Assembly: GCF_009720725.1 (NCBI RefSeq)
Contig: NZ_WNKT01000003.1
Location: 62,001-126,000, forward strand
Length of the DNA stretch: 64,000 bases
Direction: 5' to 3'
Source of the DNA: Allochromatium palmeri
GTDB taxonomy: Bacteria > Pseudomonadota > Gammaproteobacteria > Chromatiales > Chromatiaceae
Shown here: in pieces, positions 26,835-37,090 of the stretch
Layout: each line of letters begins with the position of its first letter
Numbering within the stretch: position 1 is the stretch's first letter
Notes under the pieces: generated by a model
Seen by the model: the letters and a program-made list of their open reading frames with translations, nothing else
Databases searched by the model: none
What the model was told of the DNA's origin: nothing
Position numbers and translations under genes: made by a program

Positions 26835-28175
26835 ATGAAGAAAAACGTGCTGATCATCGGCGCCGGCGGCGTCGCGCATGTCGCCGCGCACAAGGCGGCG
26901 ATGAACAACGATGTGCTGGGCGACATCTGCATCGCCTCGCGCACCCAGTCCAAGTGCGATGAGATCATCGAGAGCATTCAGCGCAAGGGCCACCTCAAGG
27001 ATCCGTCCAAGAAGCTCTATTCGCGCCAGATCGATGCGCTCGACATCCCGGCGACCGTCAAGCTGATTCAGGAGACCAAGTCCGAGATCGTGATCAATCT
27101 CGGTCAGGCATTCCTCAACATGTCGATCCTGGAGGCCTGTCTCGAAACCGGCGTCGCTTATATCGACACCGCCATCCATGAAGACCCGGACAAGGTCTGC
27201 GAGGATCCACCCTGGTATGCCAACTACGAGTGGAAGCGCAAGGACCGCTGCGCCGAGAAGGGCGTGACCGCCATCCTCGGCGCCGGCTTCGATCCGGGCG
27301 TGGTCAACGCCTATTGCGCGCTGGCGGTCAAGCGTTACTTCGATAAGATCGAGACCATCGACATCATCGACGTCAACGCCGGCAGCCATGGCCGCTATTT
27401 CGCGACCAACTTCGATCCTGAGATCAACTTCCGCGAGTTCATCAAGGTCTGGACCTGGATCGACCGCCAGTGGAAGGAGTATCCGACCCACACGGTCAAG
27501 CGCGTCTACGACCTGCCCGTGGTCGGCCCCTCGCCCATCTATCTCAATGGCCACGACGAACTGCACTCGCTGTCGCAGAACATCGACGCCGAGAGCATTC
27601 GGTTCTGGATGGGCTTCGGCGATCACTACATCAACGTCTTCACGGTGCTGCGCACCCTGGGCTTCCTCGACCATCTGCCGGTCAAGCTCGCCGACGGTCA
27701 GGAGGTCGTGCCGCTCAAGGTGGTCAAGGCGCTGTTCCCCGATCCCAAGACGCTGGCCCCGAACTACACGGGCAAGACCTGTATCGGTAACTTCGTCAAA
27801 GGCACCAAGGACGGCCAGCCGCGCGAGGTGCTGATCTATCAGGTCTCGGACCACAAGGCCGCCTATGAGGAAGTCGAGTCGCAGGGCATCAGCTACACCG
27901 CTGGCGTGCCGCCGGTCGCCGCCGCCATGCTGATCGCCGACGGCACATGGGACACCCGGACCATGGTCAACGTCGAGGAACTCGATCCCGAGCCGTTCAT
28001 CGCCATCCTCGACCGCATCGGTCTGCCGACCGAGGTCAAGGAGATCGAGCCGGGCAGCGCGGCGTCCTTCGACGGCGCTGTGCGCGATCTGGAGACCGAG
28101 ATCGCCGAGTCGACCGCGACCGTCACGGTCTCGGCGGCCAATCCGATGATCGCCGTCGCTCCCAAGTCACGTTGA
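26835..28175 (+). CDS. Carboxyspermidine/carboxynorspermidine synthase (saccharopine dehydrogenase family)
   Basis: A 446-residue Rossmann-fold enzyme with MKKNVLIIGAGGVAHVAAHKAA at the N-terminus (GxGGxxxxxA) and the CASDH-like core (LGAGFDPGVVNAYCALAVKRYFD, GKTCIGNFVKG). It reductively condenses putrescine or diaminopropane with L-aspartate 4-semialdehyde using NADPH. Length exceeds the ~400 residues typical of the family, owing to a C-terminal tail of about 35 residues rich in Ala, Ser and Thr. Next to nspC, this makes the SAM-independent polyamine route clear. Confidence 0.9.
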   Translation: MKKNVLIIGAGGVAHVAAHKAAMNNDVLGDICIASRTQSKCDEIIESIQRKGHLKDPSKKLYSRQIDALDIPATVKLIQETKSEIVINLGQAFLNMSILEACLETGVAYIDTAIHEDPDKVCEDPPWYANYEWKRKDRCAEKGVTAILGAGFDPGVVNAYCALAVKRYFDKIETIDIIDVNAGSHGRYFATNFDPEINFREFIKVWTWIDRQWKEYPTHTVKRVYDLPVVGPSPIYLNGHDELHSLSQNIDAESIRFWMGFGDHYINVFTVLRTLGFLDHLPVKLADGQEVVPLKVVKALFPDPKTLAPNYTGKTCIGNFVKGTKDGQPREVLIYQVSDHKAAYEEVESQGISYTAGVPPVAAAMLIADGTWDTRTMVNVEELDPEPFIAILDRIGLPTEVKEIEPGSAASFDGAVRDLETEIAESTATVTVSAANPMIAVAPKSR

Positions 28176-28236
28176 TCCCGACCAGGGCGGCTCCGCGCGC
28201 GGGCCGCCCGGCGCTTCATTTCCCGAGGATTACGCG

Positions 28237-30489
28237 ATGCGTTTCCGTTTTCCAGTCGTCATCATCGACGAGGACTTCCGCTCCGAGAACGCGAGCGGTC
28301 TTGGCATTCGCGCGCTCGCCAAGGCGCTCGAGAGCGAGGGGCTGGAGGTGCTCGGCGTCACCAGCTATGGCGATCTGACCTCGTTCGCCCAGCAGCAGAG
28401 CCGCGCCTCTTGTTTCATCCTCTCGATCGACGACGAGGAATTCGGCAGCGGCTCGCCCGAGGAGGCGCTCGAAGCGCTCGCGACCCTGCGTGCCTTCGTC
28501 AAGGAAGTGCGGTTGCGCAACGAGGACATTCCGATCTTTCTCTATGGCGAGACGCGCACCTCGCGCCATATCCCCAACGACGTGCTCAAGGAACTGCACG
28601 GCTTCATCCACATGTTCGAGGACACACCCGAGTTCATCGCCCGCTATGTGGCGCGCGAGTCGCGGGTCTATCTCGACAGTCTGGCCCCGCCCTTCTTCCG
28701 CGCGCTGACCCACTATGCCGCCGACAGCTCCTACTCCTGGCACTGTCCGGGACACTCGGGCGGCGTGGCCTTTCTCAAGAGCCCGGTCGGGCAGATGTTC
28801 CACCAGTTCTTCGGCGAGAACATGCTGCGCGCCGATGTCTGCAACGCCGTCGACGAACTCGGCCAGTTGCTCGACCACTCTGGCCCCGTAGCTGCGTCCG
28901 AGCGCAATGCCGCGCGCATATTCAACTGCGACCATCTGTTCTTCGTCACCAACGGCACCTCGACCTCGAACAAGATCGTCTGGCACTCGACGGTCGCCCC
29001 GGACGACATCGTGGTGGTCGATCGCAACTGCCACAAGTCGATCCTGCACGCTATCATCATGACCGGGGCGATCCCGGTGTTCCTGATGCCGACGCGCAAC
29101 CATTACGGCATCATCGGTCCGATCCCGCTCGATGAGTTCAAGCCCGAGAACATCCGGCGCAAGATCGCCGCCAATCCCTTCGCCCAGGGCAGCCAGGCCA
29201 AGCCGCGGGTGCTGACCATCACCCAGAGCACCTATGACGGCGTGCTCTACAACGTCGATACCATCAAGTCGCTGCTCGACGGCGAGATCGACACACTGCT
29301 CTTCGACGAGGCCTGGCTGCCGCATGCCTCCTTCCACGACTTCTATACCGGCATGCATGCCATCGGCAAGGATCGGCCGCGCTGTCACGAGTCCATGGTC
29401 TTCGCCACCCAGTCGACGCACAAGCTGCTCGCGGGACTGTCACAGGCGTCGCAGATCCTGGTGCAGGAGTCCGATCAGCGCCAGTTGGACCGTGACAGCT
29501 TCATCGAAGCCTATCTGATGCACTCCTCGACCAGCCCGCAGTACGCCATCATCGCCTCCTGCGACGTGGCAGCAGCCATGATGGAGCCGCCCGGCGGCAC
29601 CGCCCTCGTGCATGAGTCGATCATGGAGGCGCTCGACTTCCGGCGGGCGATGCGCAAGGTCGATGCCGAGTTCGGCGAGGACTGGTGGTTCAAGGTCTGG
29701 GGACCGGACTATCTGGCCGAGGAAGGCATCGGCGACCGCGAGGACTGGATCCTGCACGCCGACGACCACTGGCACGGCTTCGGCGAGCTGGCGCCCGGCT
29801 TCAACATGCTCGACCCGATCAAGGCCACGGTCATCACGCCCGGGCTGAACATGGACGGCGAGTTCTCCGAATCGGGCATCCCGGCGGCGATCGTCACCAA
29901 ATATCTGGCCGAGCACGGCATCGTGGTCGAGAAGACCGGACTCTATTCGTTCTTCATCATGTTCACCATCGGCATCACCAAGGGCCGCTGGAACACCATG
30001 GTCACCGAACTCCAGCAATTTAAGGACGACTACGACCGCAATCAGCCGCTATGGCGCGTGCTGCCCGAGTTCATCCAGGCCTATCCGCGCTATGAGAAGA
30101 TCGGTCTGCGCGATCTGTGCGACGAGATCCACGGCATCTACAAAGCCAACGATGTCGCGCGCCTGACGACGGATATGTATCTGTCCGACATCGTCCCGGC
30201 CATGAAACCGGCGGTCGCCTTCGCCAAGATGGCCCATCGCGAGATCGATCGGGTCAGGATCGACGATCTCGAAGGGCGCGTGACCAGCGTGCTGCTCACA
30301 CCCTACCCGCCCGGGATTCCGCTGTTGATTCCGGGCGAGCGCGTCAACGCCACCATCGTGCGCTATCTCCAGTTCGCGCGCGAATTCAACACCCGTTTCC
30401 CCGGCTTCGAGACCGATATCCATGGTCTGGTCAAGGAAGCCGTCGACGGCGAAGTCGGCTATTTCGTCGACTGCGTCAAGCCGCTGTGA
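28237..30489 (+). CDS. Orn/Lys/Arg decarboxylase, fold I
   Basis: A 750-residue PLP enzyme of the AdiA/CadA/SpeF class. The N-terminal wing (CheY-like) domain occupies residues 1-130, the PLP-binding core contains [20 protein letters not shown] and the lysine in [14 protein letters not shown], and a C-terminal domain follows. Substrate is not determined: arginine is likely by overall resemblance to biodegradative arginine decarboxylases, which would give agmatine as putrescine precursor; lysine is also possible. It lies 61 bp after the synthase, probably supplying the diamine to the two upstream genes' pathway. It overlaps the convergent xthA by 14 bp at the 3' end. Confidence 0.88.
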   Translation: MRFRFPVVIIDEDFRSENASGLGIRALAKALESEGLEVLGVTSYGDLTSFAQQQSRASCFILSIDDEEFGSGSPEEALEALATLRAFVKEVRLRNEDIPIFLYGETRTSRHIPNDVLKELHGFIHMFEDTPEFIARYVARESRVYLDSLAPPFFRALTHYAADSSYSWHCPGHSGGVAFLKSPVGQMFHQFFGENMLRADVCNAVDELGQLLDHSGPVAASERNAARIFNCDHLFFVTNGTSTSNKIVWHSTVAPDDIVVVDRNCHKSILHAIIMTGAIPVFLMPTRNHYGIIGPIPLDEFKPENIRRKIAANPFAQGSQAKPRVLTITQSTYDGVLYNVDTIKSLLDGEIDTLLFDEAWLPHASFHDFYTGMHAIGKDRPRCHESMVFATQSTHKLLAGLSQASQILVQESDQRQLDRDSFIEAYLMHSSTSPQYAIIASCDVAAAMMEPPGGTALVHESIMEALDFRRAMRKVDAEFGEDWWFKVWGPDYLAEEGIGDREDWILHADDHWHGFGELAPGFNMLDPIKATVITPGLNMDGEFSESGIPAAIVTKYLAEHGIVVEKTGLYSFFIMFTIGITKGRWNTMVTELQQFKDDYDRNQPLWRVLPEFIQAYPRYEKIGLRDLCDEIHGIYKANDVARLTTDMYLSDIVPAMKPAVAFAKMAHREIDRVRIDDLEGRVTSVLLTPYPPGIPLLIPGERVNATIVRYLQFAREFNTRFPGFETDIHGLVKEAVDGEVGYFVDCVKPL

Positions 30490-31312
30490 GGCGGGGGAGA
30501 TCCAGGGTGATCCACACCGGGCAATGGTCGGAGGGCTTGTCCATGGCCCGGATCTCATAATCGATCCCGACGTCGAGCAGGCGCTCGCGCAGCGGGGCCG
30601 AAATCAGGATATGGTCGATGCGCAGACCATGCCTGGGTTCGCGCTCGAAGCCGCGTGAGCGGTAGTCGAACCAACTGAAGCGATCGGCGGACTCTGGATG
30701 GCGGGCGCGGTAGGCGTCGATCAGCCCCCAGTTGAGCAGTGCCTGGAACCAGTCGCGTTCCTCGGGCAGAAAGGCACATTTTCCGGTGCGCAGCCAGCGC
30801 TTGGCGTTGTCGGCGCCGATCCCGATATCCAGATCCAGCGGCGCGACGTTCATGTCGCCGAGCAGGACGATGTTCTGGTCCGGGCGGAAGGCGGTGCGCA
30901 GCGACTCCAGCAGCCCGGCATAAAACCGCTGCTTGGCGGGGAACTTCAGCGGATGGTCGCGGCCTTCGCCTTGTGGGAAGTAGCCATTGATGACCGTGAC
31001 TTCATCACCGTCGGCGAGTCGATAATGCCCTAGGATCAACCGACGCTGAGCCTCAGCGTCGTCGCCCGGCAGTCCCTTGATCACCCTGTGCGGTGCCTGT
31101 TTGCTCAGGAGGGCCACGCCATAGTGACCCTTCTGGCCGTGGATCTGGACGTCATAGCCCAGTCCGCGCGCCCAATCGAGCGGAAACTGCGCGTCGGCGA
31201 CCTTGGATTCCTGTAAGGCAATGATATCGGGGTCGAGTCCGGCCTTGAGCGCCTCGACCTGATGGGGCCGGGCGCGAACGCCGTTGATGTTGAATGAAAC
31301 GATCTTGAGCAC
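30476..31312 (-). CDS. xthA: Exodeoxyribonuclease III
   Basis: A 278-residue AP endonuclease/3'-exonuclease of base-excision repair. Catalytic motifs: [15 protein letters not shown] (metal Glu), [13 protein letters not shown], and the C-terminal RIDHILIS and SDHCPVW. A GTG start at 31312 is chosen since GGGAG is 7 bases upstream and the protein then begins [15 protein letters not shown], the normal XthA start. The gene is divergent from the membrane methyltransferase-like gene and convergent with the decarboxylase gene. Confidence 0.95.
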   Translation of the reverse strand: MLKIVSFNINGVRARPHQVEALKAGLDPDIIALQESKVADAQFPLDWARGLGYDVQIHGQKGHYGVALLSKQAPHRVIKGLPGDDAEAQRRLILGHYRLADGDEVTVINGYFPQGEGRDHPLKFPAKQRFYAGLLESLRTAFRPDQNIVLLGDMNVAPLDLDIGIGADNAKRWLRTGKCAFLPEERDWFQALLNWGLIDAYRARHPESADRFSWFDYRSRGFEREPRHGLRIDHILISAPLRERLLDVGIDYEIRAMDKPSDHCPVWITLDLPRLTAA

Positions 31313-31375
31313 CTGCACGCTCCCGGCGGATTTCAGAACCAAAAACACATCTCTTTGTAATCGATGGAGGATCCT

Positions 31376-31867
31376 ATGTCACTGTTACAGGCGTTCAAAG
31401 GCCATCGCGGCGAATATCTCGTGGCACTGCAATTCGTGCTGATGTTCGCCTTCATCCTGGCGCCGAACTGGAATCCGCTGGCCACCGCCGGCGTGCTCGC
31501 AGCCCTGGAGCCGGTACGCTGGATCGCGCTCGGCGGCGCGGGGCTGGTCGCGCTGGTGTTCGGCGCCTTCGGTTCGATCCACATCCGCGACTATCTCACG
31601 CCCCTGCCCTATCCGGTCGATCACAGCCAGCTGGTCAAGCATGGCGTCTATGCCTGGGTGCGTCATCCGCTCTACAGCAGCCAGCTCTTCGCCGCGCTCG
31701 GCTGGACACTCTACACCCTGAGTCTGACCCATCTGCTGATCCTGGCCATCGGTTTCGTTTTCTTCGACTACAAGGCCCGCAAAGAAGAAGCCTGGCTGAC
31801 CGAGCGCCATCCCGAATATGCCGACTACGCGCGCGAAGTGCGCAAGTTCGTGCCCTGGATCTATTGA
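31376..31867 (+). CDS. Isoprenylcysteine carboxyl methyltransferase-like membrane protein
   Basis: A 163-residue protein with about four membrane segments (residues 16-32, 42-66, 102-120, 120-134). The C-terminal pattern [20 protein letters not shown]...[33 protein letters not shown] is typical of the PEMT/ICMT-like methyltransferase family (SAM-binding RHP and EE motifs). Bacterial members methylate diverse small molecules or lipids; the substrate is unknown. ATG 31376 has GGAGG 5 bases upstream. Confidence 0.8.
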   Translation: MSLLQAFKGHRGEYLVALQFVLMFAFILAPNWNPLATAGVLAALEPVRWIALGGAGLVALVFGAFGSIHIRDYLTPLPYPVDHSQLVKHGVYAWVRHPLYSSQLFAALGWTLYTLSLTHLLILAIGFVFFDYKARKEEAWLTERHPEYADYAREVRKFVPWIY

Positions 31868-31920
31868 GGCCATCGACTAGAATCAAGGCTCTTGACATCA
31901 TTCGCCATCCGTTGAATGCC

Positions 31921-32397
31921 ATGACTGATCTTGCCACCCTCTACCAGACTGACTATGCCGCCTGGACTCGACGCAACGCCGAGCTTTTGCGCGCGCGCCG
32001 TTTCGATGAGCTGGATATCGAGCATCTGCTGGAGGAGCTCAGCGATATGAGCAAGAGCGATCGTCGCGAGCTCTACAGCCGTTTGTTGGTGCTGCTGTCC
32101 CATCTGCTGAAATGGGAGTTTCAATATCGCGCGCTGTCCGAGCGCTGGCGCGAATTCGATGGGCGCAGTTGGCGCTCGACCATCATCGAACAGCGCGAAC
32201 AACTCGTCGAACTCCTGCGCCAGTCGCCCGGCCTCAAGTCAGCAATCGAGGACACGATCACGGAGGCGTATCCGGCCGCCGTGCGTCTCGCCCACAAGGA
32301 GACGCGGCTGCCCAGGTCGACCTTCCCCGAGACCTGCCCCTACAGCCGCGCGCAGATCTTCGACGACGACTTCTATCCCGAGGCGCAAGACGGATGA
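31921..32397 (+). CDS. DUF29 domain protein (copy 1)
   Basis: A 158-residue DUF29 protein: YQTDYAAWTRRNAELLRARRFDELDIEHLLEELSDMSKSDRRELYSRLLVLLSHLLKWEFQ, then SWRSTIIEQREQL and a C-terminal block with CPYS. DUF29 is common in cyanobacteria and purple bacteria and has no agreed function. It resembles the next gene along its whole length and overlaps it by 4 bp (ATGA), so the two are a tandem duplication translated together. Confidence 0.85.
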   Translation: MTDLATLYQTDYAAWTRRNAELLRARRFDELDIEHLLEELSDMSKSDRRELYSRLLVLLSHLLKWEFQYRALSERWREFDGRSWRSTIIEQREQLVELLRQSPGLKSAIEDTITEAYPAAVRLAHKETRLPRSTFPETCPYSRAQIFDDDFYPEAQDG

Positions 32398-32831
32398 GCA
32401 CCGCTTATCACGAAGACTTCTTTACCTGGACTCAGGAGCAGGCTGCCTATCTCCGACAGGGCCGCTTCGATCTGCTGGACCTGGAGCATCTCGCCGAGGA
32501 AGTGATCGACATGGGTAAATCCGAACAGCGCGAGCTGGCCTCCAGGCTTGCGGTCATCATTACGCATCTCCTGAAGCTTCAGATTCAGATCCAACGCACA
32601 CCGACCAACGAAAAGAGCTGGCGACGCTCCATCGTCGAGCAACGCCGGGCCGTGACACGGCATTTGCGGGAGAACCCCGGTTTGAAGAATCCGCTGCAAT
32701 CGCAGTCCGCACTGGAGACGGCCTGGGTGGATGGTTTGAGTGTCGCGCTGCGCGAAACCGGCCTCGACCCAGACCTCTTTCCCGAGGACAACCCCTACAG
32801 CCTGGAACAACTGCTGGACTCGAATTTCTGA
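32394..32831 (+). CDS. DUF29 domain protein (copy 2)
   Basis: A 145-residue DUF29 paralogue of the upstream gene: YHEDFFTWTQEQAAYLRQGRFDLLDLEHLAEEVIDMGKSEQRELASRLAVIITHLLKLQIQ, SWRRSIVEQRRAV, and FPEDNPYSLEQLLDSNF at the end. By eye the two copies share the core pattern but have clearly diverged, so the duplication is not recent. It ends 22 bp before the convergent yyaL-type gene. Confidence 0.85.
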   Translation: MSTAYHEDFFTWTQEQAAYLRQGRFDLLDLEHLAEEVIDMGKSEQRELASRLAVIITHLLKLQIQIQRTPTNEKSWRRSIVEQRRAVTRHLRENPGLKNPLQSQSALETAWVDGLSVALRETGLDPDLFPEDNPYSLEQLLDSNF

Positions 32832-32853
32832 TCCTGATCGAAACAGCCGCCGC

Positions 32854-34920
32854 CTACAGGTCCGCCAGCGACGCGACCGGCGGCTCGCAGTGGGTACCGC
32901 GACAGCGATAGATCCGTGGACGCTCACCGGCGCGCATCGCGGCCAGGGTGCCAGGTAGCGTGGTGAGTTCGGACGGGATGGCAAAAACGAGACGATGCGG
33001 CCGATAGCCCTGCTGGGCCAGCTGCTGCCAGGTCTCCAGCCGATCATCGGCCGCGCGGATGACGAGCATTTCGGGCGGGTCGAGCCAGTCGTCGAGCGCC
33101 ATGAGCAGACTGGCATGGGCGTGCGGCATCCGGCGCATGGACTCAGCCGCAAGCCGCAGCGTGCCGTCAGCGGCCTCCAGATAGCGCACCTCGCCAATGA
33201 GATGCCCGAGCCGTTGCAGCGCGAGCGCCGCCACGCCGTTTCCAGCCGGCATCGAATCGTCGCCGAGCGGCTTGGCGCGATGGATCAGCGACTCATGCGA
33301 GCGGCCGGTGAACCAGAATCCGCCGCGCTCGGCGTCATTGAACTCGTCGAGTAGCACCTCGGCCAGTTCGATGGCGAAGGCGAGATCCGCGCTCGACCAG
33401 CGTACCTGGAGCAACTCCAGCAGCGCCTTGATCAGGTTGGCATAGTCGTCGAGATAGGCGTTGAGATGGGCCACGCCGTCCTTGTAGGTGGCGAGCAGCC
33501 GACCATCGCGCCACAGCGTCGAGCGGATGAAGGCGAGCGCCTGCTCGGCTGACTCCAGATAATCGGGCCGGTCCAGCACCCGCGCCGCGCGCGCCATCCC
33601 CTTGATCATGAGCGCGTTCCAGGAGGTCAGAATCTTTTCGTCGCGTCCGGGATGAATCCGATGCTCGCGGGCGCTGAAGAGTGTGGCGCGGGCGCTGGCG
33701 AGCAGGGCTTCGGCCTGGGGCAGATCCAGGCCCAACGACTCGGCGGCCTGCGCTGGAGTGCGATAGCCGTGCAGATGCCAGCGGCCCTCGAAGTTGGGCG
33801 GACGGTCCAGACCATAGACCATCGCGAACAGCGGATACTCGGCGGCGCTCAGGCGCGCGCGCACCGCGTCCCGATCCCAGACATAGAAGGTGCCCTCGTG
33901 GCCCTCGCTGTCGGCGTCCAGGGTCGAGTAATAACCGCCCTCGGGTGATTGCATCTCGCGCATGACCCAATCGGCGCTGGCCAGTGCCGCATCCCGAAAG
34001 AGTGGGTCATTCGTGGCTGTGTAGGCGTCGCAACACAGCGCCAGCAGCGGGCCGTTGTCGTAGAGCATCTTCTCGAAGTGCGGGATCATCCATTCATCGT
34101 CGACCGAATAGCGGCAGAAGCCGCCGCCGAGCTGATCGGTCAGACCGCCCCGGATCATGCGCTCCAGCGTGAAGCCGGCCATCTGCAACGGACGCGGATC
34201 GGGATCACCGTCGTTCGCCGCCGACCGCGCCTGACGCCTTAGCAGCAGTTCGAGATCGGCGGCATGCGGAAACTTGGGTGCACGTCCGAATCCACCATGC
34301 TCAGCGTCGAAACTCAGCGCCAGTTGATGGAAAGCCGCGTCCAGCAGACCAGCCTCGGGCAGCTCCGCCCCGCCCTGGGGTTCGAGACTGGCCAGGACCT
34401 CCAGCAGACTCTGATTCTGCTCGCGGATGGCCGCGCCCTGTTCACGCCAGGCACGCTCGACCCCGACCAGCAGCTGCGCAAACGACGGCAGACCATGGCG
34501 CGGCTCGCGTGGAAAATAGGTGCCGGCAAAAAAGGGTGTGTGATCGTCGGGGGCGAGAAAGACCGTCAGCGGCCAGCCGCCGGCCCGCTGGCTCAGGAGC
34601 TGATGGGCGGTCTGATAGACCCGGTCGAGATCCGGGCGCTCCTCGCGATCGACCTTGATGTTGACGAACAGCCGGTTCATGAGTTCGGCGGTCACCGGAT
34701 CCTCGAAGGACTCATGCGCCATCACATGACACCAGTGACAGGCCGAATAGCCGATCGAGAGCAGGATCGGCCGGTTCTGTTCACGCGCCAGCGCCAGCGC
34801 CTCCGGGCACCAGGGCCACCAGTCGACCGGATTGGCAGCGTGCTGCTGGAGATAGGGACTGGTGGTCGAGGCCAGCCGGTTGGTGCGCAGCGCGTCGTGG
34901 GTGTGGCTCGTAGGCGACAT
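32854..34920 (-). CDS. YyaL/DUF255 thioredoxin-domain protein
   Basis: A 688-residue protein. The N-terminal DUF255 thioredoxin-like domain (about residues 15-180) carries the conserved [23 protein letters not shown] motif and [10 protein letters not shown]. The rest is an alpha/alpha-barrel resembling six-hairpin glycosidases or cellobiose epimerases ([60 protein letters not shown]). Widely conserved as spermatogenesis-associated protein 20-like, with no established reaction. Full length; divergent from rlmI. Confidence 0.92.
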   Translation of the reverse strand: MSPTSHTHDALRTNRLASTTSPYLQQHAANPVDWWPWCPEALALAREQNRPILLSIGYSACHWCHVMAHESFEDPVTAELMNRLFVNIKVDREERPDLDRVYQTAHQLLSQRAGGWPLTVFLAPDDHTPFFAGTYFPREPRHGLPSFAQLLVGVERAWREQGAAIREQNQSLLEVLASLEPQGGAELPEAGLLDAAFHQLALSFDAEHGGFGRAPKFPHAADLELLLRRQARSAANDGDPDPRPLQMAGFTLERMIRGGLTDQLGGGFCRYSVDDEWMIPHFEKMLYDNGPLLALCCDAYTATNDPLFRDAALASADWVMREMQSPEGGYYSTLDADSEGHEGTFYVWDRDAVRARLSAAEYPLFAMVYGLDRPPNFEGRWHLHGYRTPAQAAESLGLDLPQAEALLASARATLFSAREHRIHPGRDEKILTSWNALMIKGMARAARVLDRPDYLESAEQALAFIRSTLWRDGRLLATYKDGVAHLNAYLDDYANLIKALLELLQVRWSSADLAFAIELAEVLLDEFNDAERGGFWFTGRSHESLIHRAKPLGDDSMPAGNGVAALALQRLGHLIGEVRYLEAADGTLRLAAESMRRMPHAHASLLMALDDWLDPPEMLVIRAADDRLETWQQLAQQGYRPHRLVFAIPSELTTLPGTLAAMRAGERPRIYRCRGTHCEPPVASLADL

Positions 34921-35087
34921 GGAGACTCACTCTCTGGCGGATCCTGGAAACCGAATTCAGATGATGGGTCCGGCCAGAAGGCTTTCCAGGCCCGGCTTCC
35001 GGCACAACCAAAAAACTCGCCTGGCATTCAGTGCTAGTCTTGACGGCCAACAACGAACACATCTATCCCAATCGAGACCCCTTTTTC

Positions 35088-36284
35088 ATGCACACTCAGC
35101 CACTCATCCTGCGTAAAGACCAGGAGCGCCGCCTGCTCGCCGGTCATTGCTGGATCTACAGCAACGAGATCGACATCCGGGCCACCCCACTGAAGACGCT
35201 CGCACCGGGCCAGCCGGTCGAGATTCTGAGCCAGAGCGAGCGCTGGATCGGGCATGGTTACGCCAATCCGCATTCGCTGATCTGCGCCCGGATCGTCAGC
35301 CGCGAGCGCGCCCAGCCGCTGAGTCCTGCCCTGTGGCTCGCACGTCTGCACGAGGCGCTGGCCCTGCGCGAGCGCCTCTACACCACGCCCTACTACCGGC
35401 TCGTCTTCGGCGAGAGCGACGGACTGCCGGGCCTGATCGTCGACCGCTATGGCGATCGGCTGGCGGTTCAGATCACCACGGCCGGCATGGAGCGCGTGCG
35501 TGGCGAAATTTTGGCGGCACTGGAGCAACTGTTGCGCCCGACCTCGATCGTACTGCGCAACGACACCTCAGTTCGCGAGCTGGAAGGCTTGGAGCCGGGC
35601 GTGGAGTGCGTCCTGGGCGAACCGGCCAGCGACTGGATGCTGACCGAACAGGGCTTGGAGTTCGCCATCGATCCGATGCAGGGTCAAAAAACCGGCTGGT
35701 TCTTCGATCAGGCCGAGAACCGCGCGCGTCTGGCCCGCTATGGCGTCGGCGAACGGGTGCTGGATGTCTGTAGCTATATCGGCGCCTGGGGTCTGCGCGC
35801 CGCTGCGCTCGGTGCCTCCGAGGTGACCTGCGTCGATAGTTCAGCGGGCGCGCTGGAGCGTCTTATGTGCAACGCTGAGCGCAATGGACTGGCGGCGCGC
35901 ATACGCCCGCTTCAGGGCGATGCGTTCGAGGTGCTGCGCGAACTGCGCGATCAGGGCTGGCGCTTCGACACCGTCCTGCTCGACCCACCGGCCTTCATCA
36001 AGCGCCGTAAGGACGAGAAAGACGGCACGGCCGCCTATCAGCGCCTCAACCGGCTCGGGCTGGAACTGCTGGAGCCGGGCGGACTGCTCGTCACCTCGTC
36101 CTGCTCCTTCCACATGGGACGCGACGGCTTCCAGCGCGTGGTGCAGCAGGCCGGACAGCGTGCCGGTCGACGGCTGCAACTGCTGGAGACCGGCCAGCAG
36201 GGGCCGGATCATCCGGTCCATCCGGCCATCCCGGAGACGGCGTATCTCAAGACACTCTTCCTGCGCGCACTGTCGGCGTCCTGA
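35088..36284 (+). CDS. rlmI: 23S rRNA (cytosine-C5) methyltransferase RlmI-like
   Basis: A 398-residue SAM-dependent methyltransferase with an N-terminal PUA domain (LILRKDQERRLLAGHCWIYSNEI). The Rossmann core has motif I VLDVCSYIGAWGL, motif II VTCVDSSAGAL, and the catalytic loop LLDPPAFIKRRKDEK; the SCSFHM motif holds the likely nucleophilic Cys region. RlmI makes m5C1962 in 23S rRNA in E. coli. ATG 35088 begins MHTQPLILRKDQE; an upstream start at 35031 would add 19 residues without family similarity. Confidence 0.9.
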   Translation: MHTQPLILRKDQERRLLAGHCWIYSNEIDIRATPLKTLAPGQPVEILSQSERWIGHGYANPHSLICARIVSRERAQPLSPALWLARLHEALALRERLYTTPYYRLVFGESDGLPGLIVDRYGDRLAVQITTAGMERVRGEILAALEQLLRPTSIVLRNDTSVRELEGLEPGVECVLGEPASDWMLTEQGLEFAIDPMQGQKTGWFFDQAENRARLARYGVGERVLDVCSYIGAWGLRAAALGASEVTCVDSSAGALERLMCNAERNGLAARIRPLQGDAFEVLRELRDQGWRFDTVLLDPPAFIKRRKDEKDGTAAYQRLNRLGLELLEPGGLLVTSSCSFHMGRDGFQRVVQQAGQRAGRRLQLLETGQQGPDHPVHPAIPETAYLKTLFLRALSAS

Positions 36285-36460
36285 GTGATCGCCTCAAGGC
36301 GTGGTGAAGGATCAGCGAGGTTCGCGGAGCACGTTATCTGGCGCGAAATATGCATTTCATGCTGACGAGATGGCGTTTGTCCAGGCACTTGCCTAAGATT
36401 CCCGGCGGCGCCTCTGCCATCGTTCGACCGATCCGTAACATCTTCCAGAGATTCAGAATC

Positions 36461-37090
36461 ATGCACGCCGACAGGTCGCTCACCCAACCCAATACGCTTT
36501 CCGAAGTCATGCCTGACGCCGCCCGGACCAACCGCCTGGCGGCCGCCCGAACCGTCCATGTCGCCATCTCGGGCCTCTGCCTTGCCTTGACTGTGTCTGG
36601 AATGCTGGCGTTGAACGGCTGTACCACCTCACCATCGTCGACAACACAGTTCAGTGGACCGGTCGACACGGTGGTGGTCAAGAAGTCACAGCGTCAGCTG
36701 GAACTACTCAGTGGCGGCAAGGTCGTGCGTCAATATCGCGTCGCGCTCGGCGGTGCACCGGTCGGGCACAAGTATCGCGAAGGTGACCAGCGCACACCCG
36801 AGGGACGCTACAAGCTCAACTGGCGCAACCCGAACAGCAACTTCTATAAATCGATGCACATCTCCTATCCCAGCGACAAGGATCGCGCCGTCAGTCGTCA
36901 ACTGGGTCATAGCAATCCGGGCGGCATGATCATGATCCACGGTCTGCCCAATTACATCCAATCCGAGACCATGCGTCAGCAGTACGCCAATCGCGACTGG
37001 ACCCAGGGCTGCATCGCGGTCAAGAATGAAGAAATGGACGAAATCTGGAGTCTGGTGAAAGACGGCACCCCGATTCAGATCATGCCCTGA
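36461..37090 (+). CDS. L,D-transpeptidase (YkuD) lipoprotein
   Basis: Up to 209 residues. A hydrophobic segment ends in a lipobox (LALNGC), predicting a lipoprotein. The YkuD domain (about residues 65-209) has DTVVVKKSQRQLELL, RTPEGRY, the His of MIMIHGL and the catalytic Cys in TQGCIAV. Such enzymes cross-link peptidoglycan or attach lipoproteins to it; the YafK-like type may instead trim such links. The start is unsure: ATG 36461 gives a long N-region, whereas ATG 36509 gives a more usual lipoprotein signal. The 3' end overlaps convergent tsaC by 11 bp. Confidence 0.85.
   Translation: MHADRSLTQPNTLSEVMPDAARTNRLAAARTVHVAISGLCLALTVSGMLALNGCTTSPSSTTQFSGPVDTVVVKKSQRQLELLSGGKVVRQYRVALGGAPVGHKYREGDQRTPEGRYKLNWRNPNSNFYKSMHISYPSDKDRAVSRQLGHSNPGGMIMIHGLPNYIQSETMRQQYANRDWTQGCIAVKNEEMDEIWSLVKDGTPIQIMP

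Noticed and set aside
25479-27854. A 791-codon open frame on the minus strand opposite nspC and the carboxyspermidine synthase gene
   Set aside because: It is the complement of two well-recognised genes; its composition (Asp-, Val-, Gly- and Leu-rich, no domains) is typical of an antisense shadow in GC-rich DNA.
28216-29421. A 401-codon minus-strand open frame opposite the decarboxylase
   Set aside because: A shadow frame with no family features and an implausible composition.
35039-35070. TTGACG at 35039 with TATCCC as a promoter for rlmI
   Set aside because: The -10 is poor and the spacing long at 18 bp; not listed as a feature.
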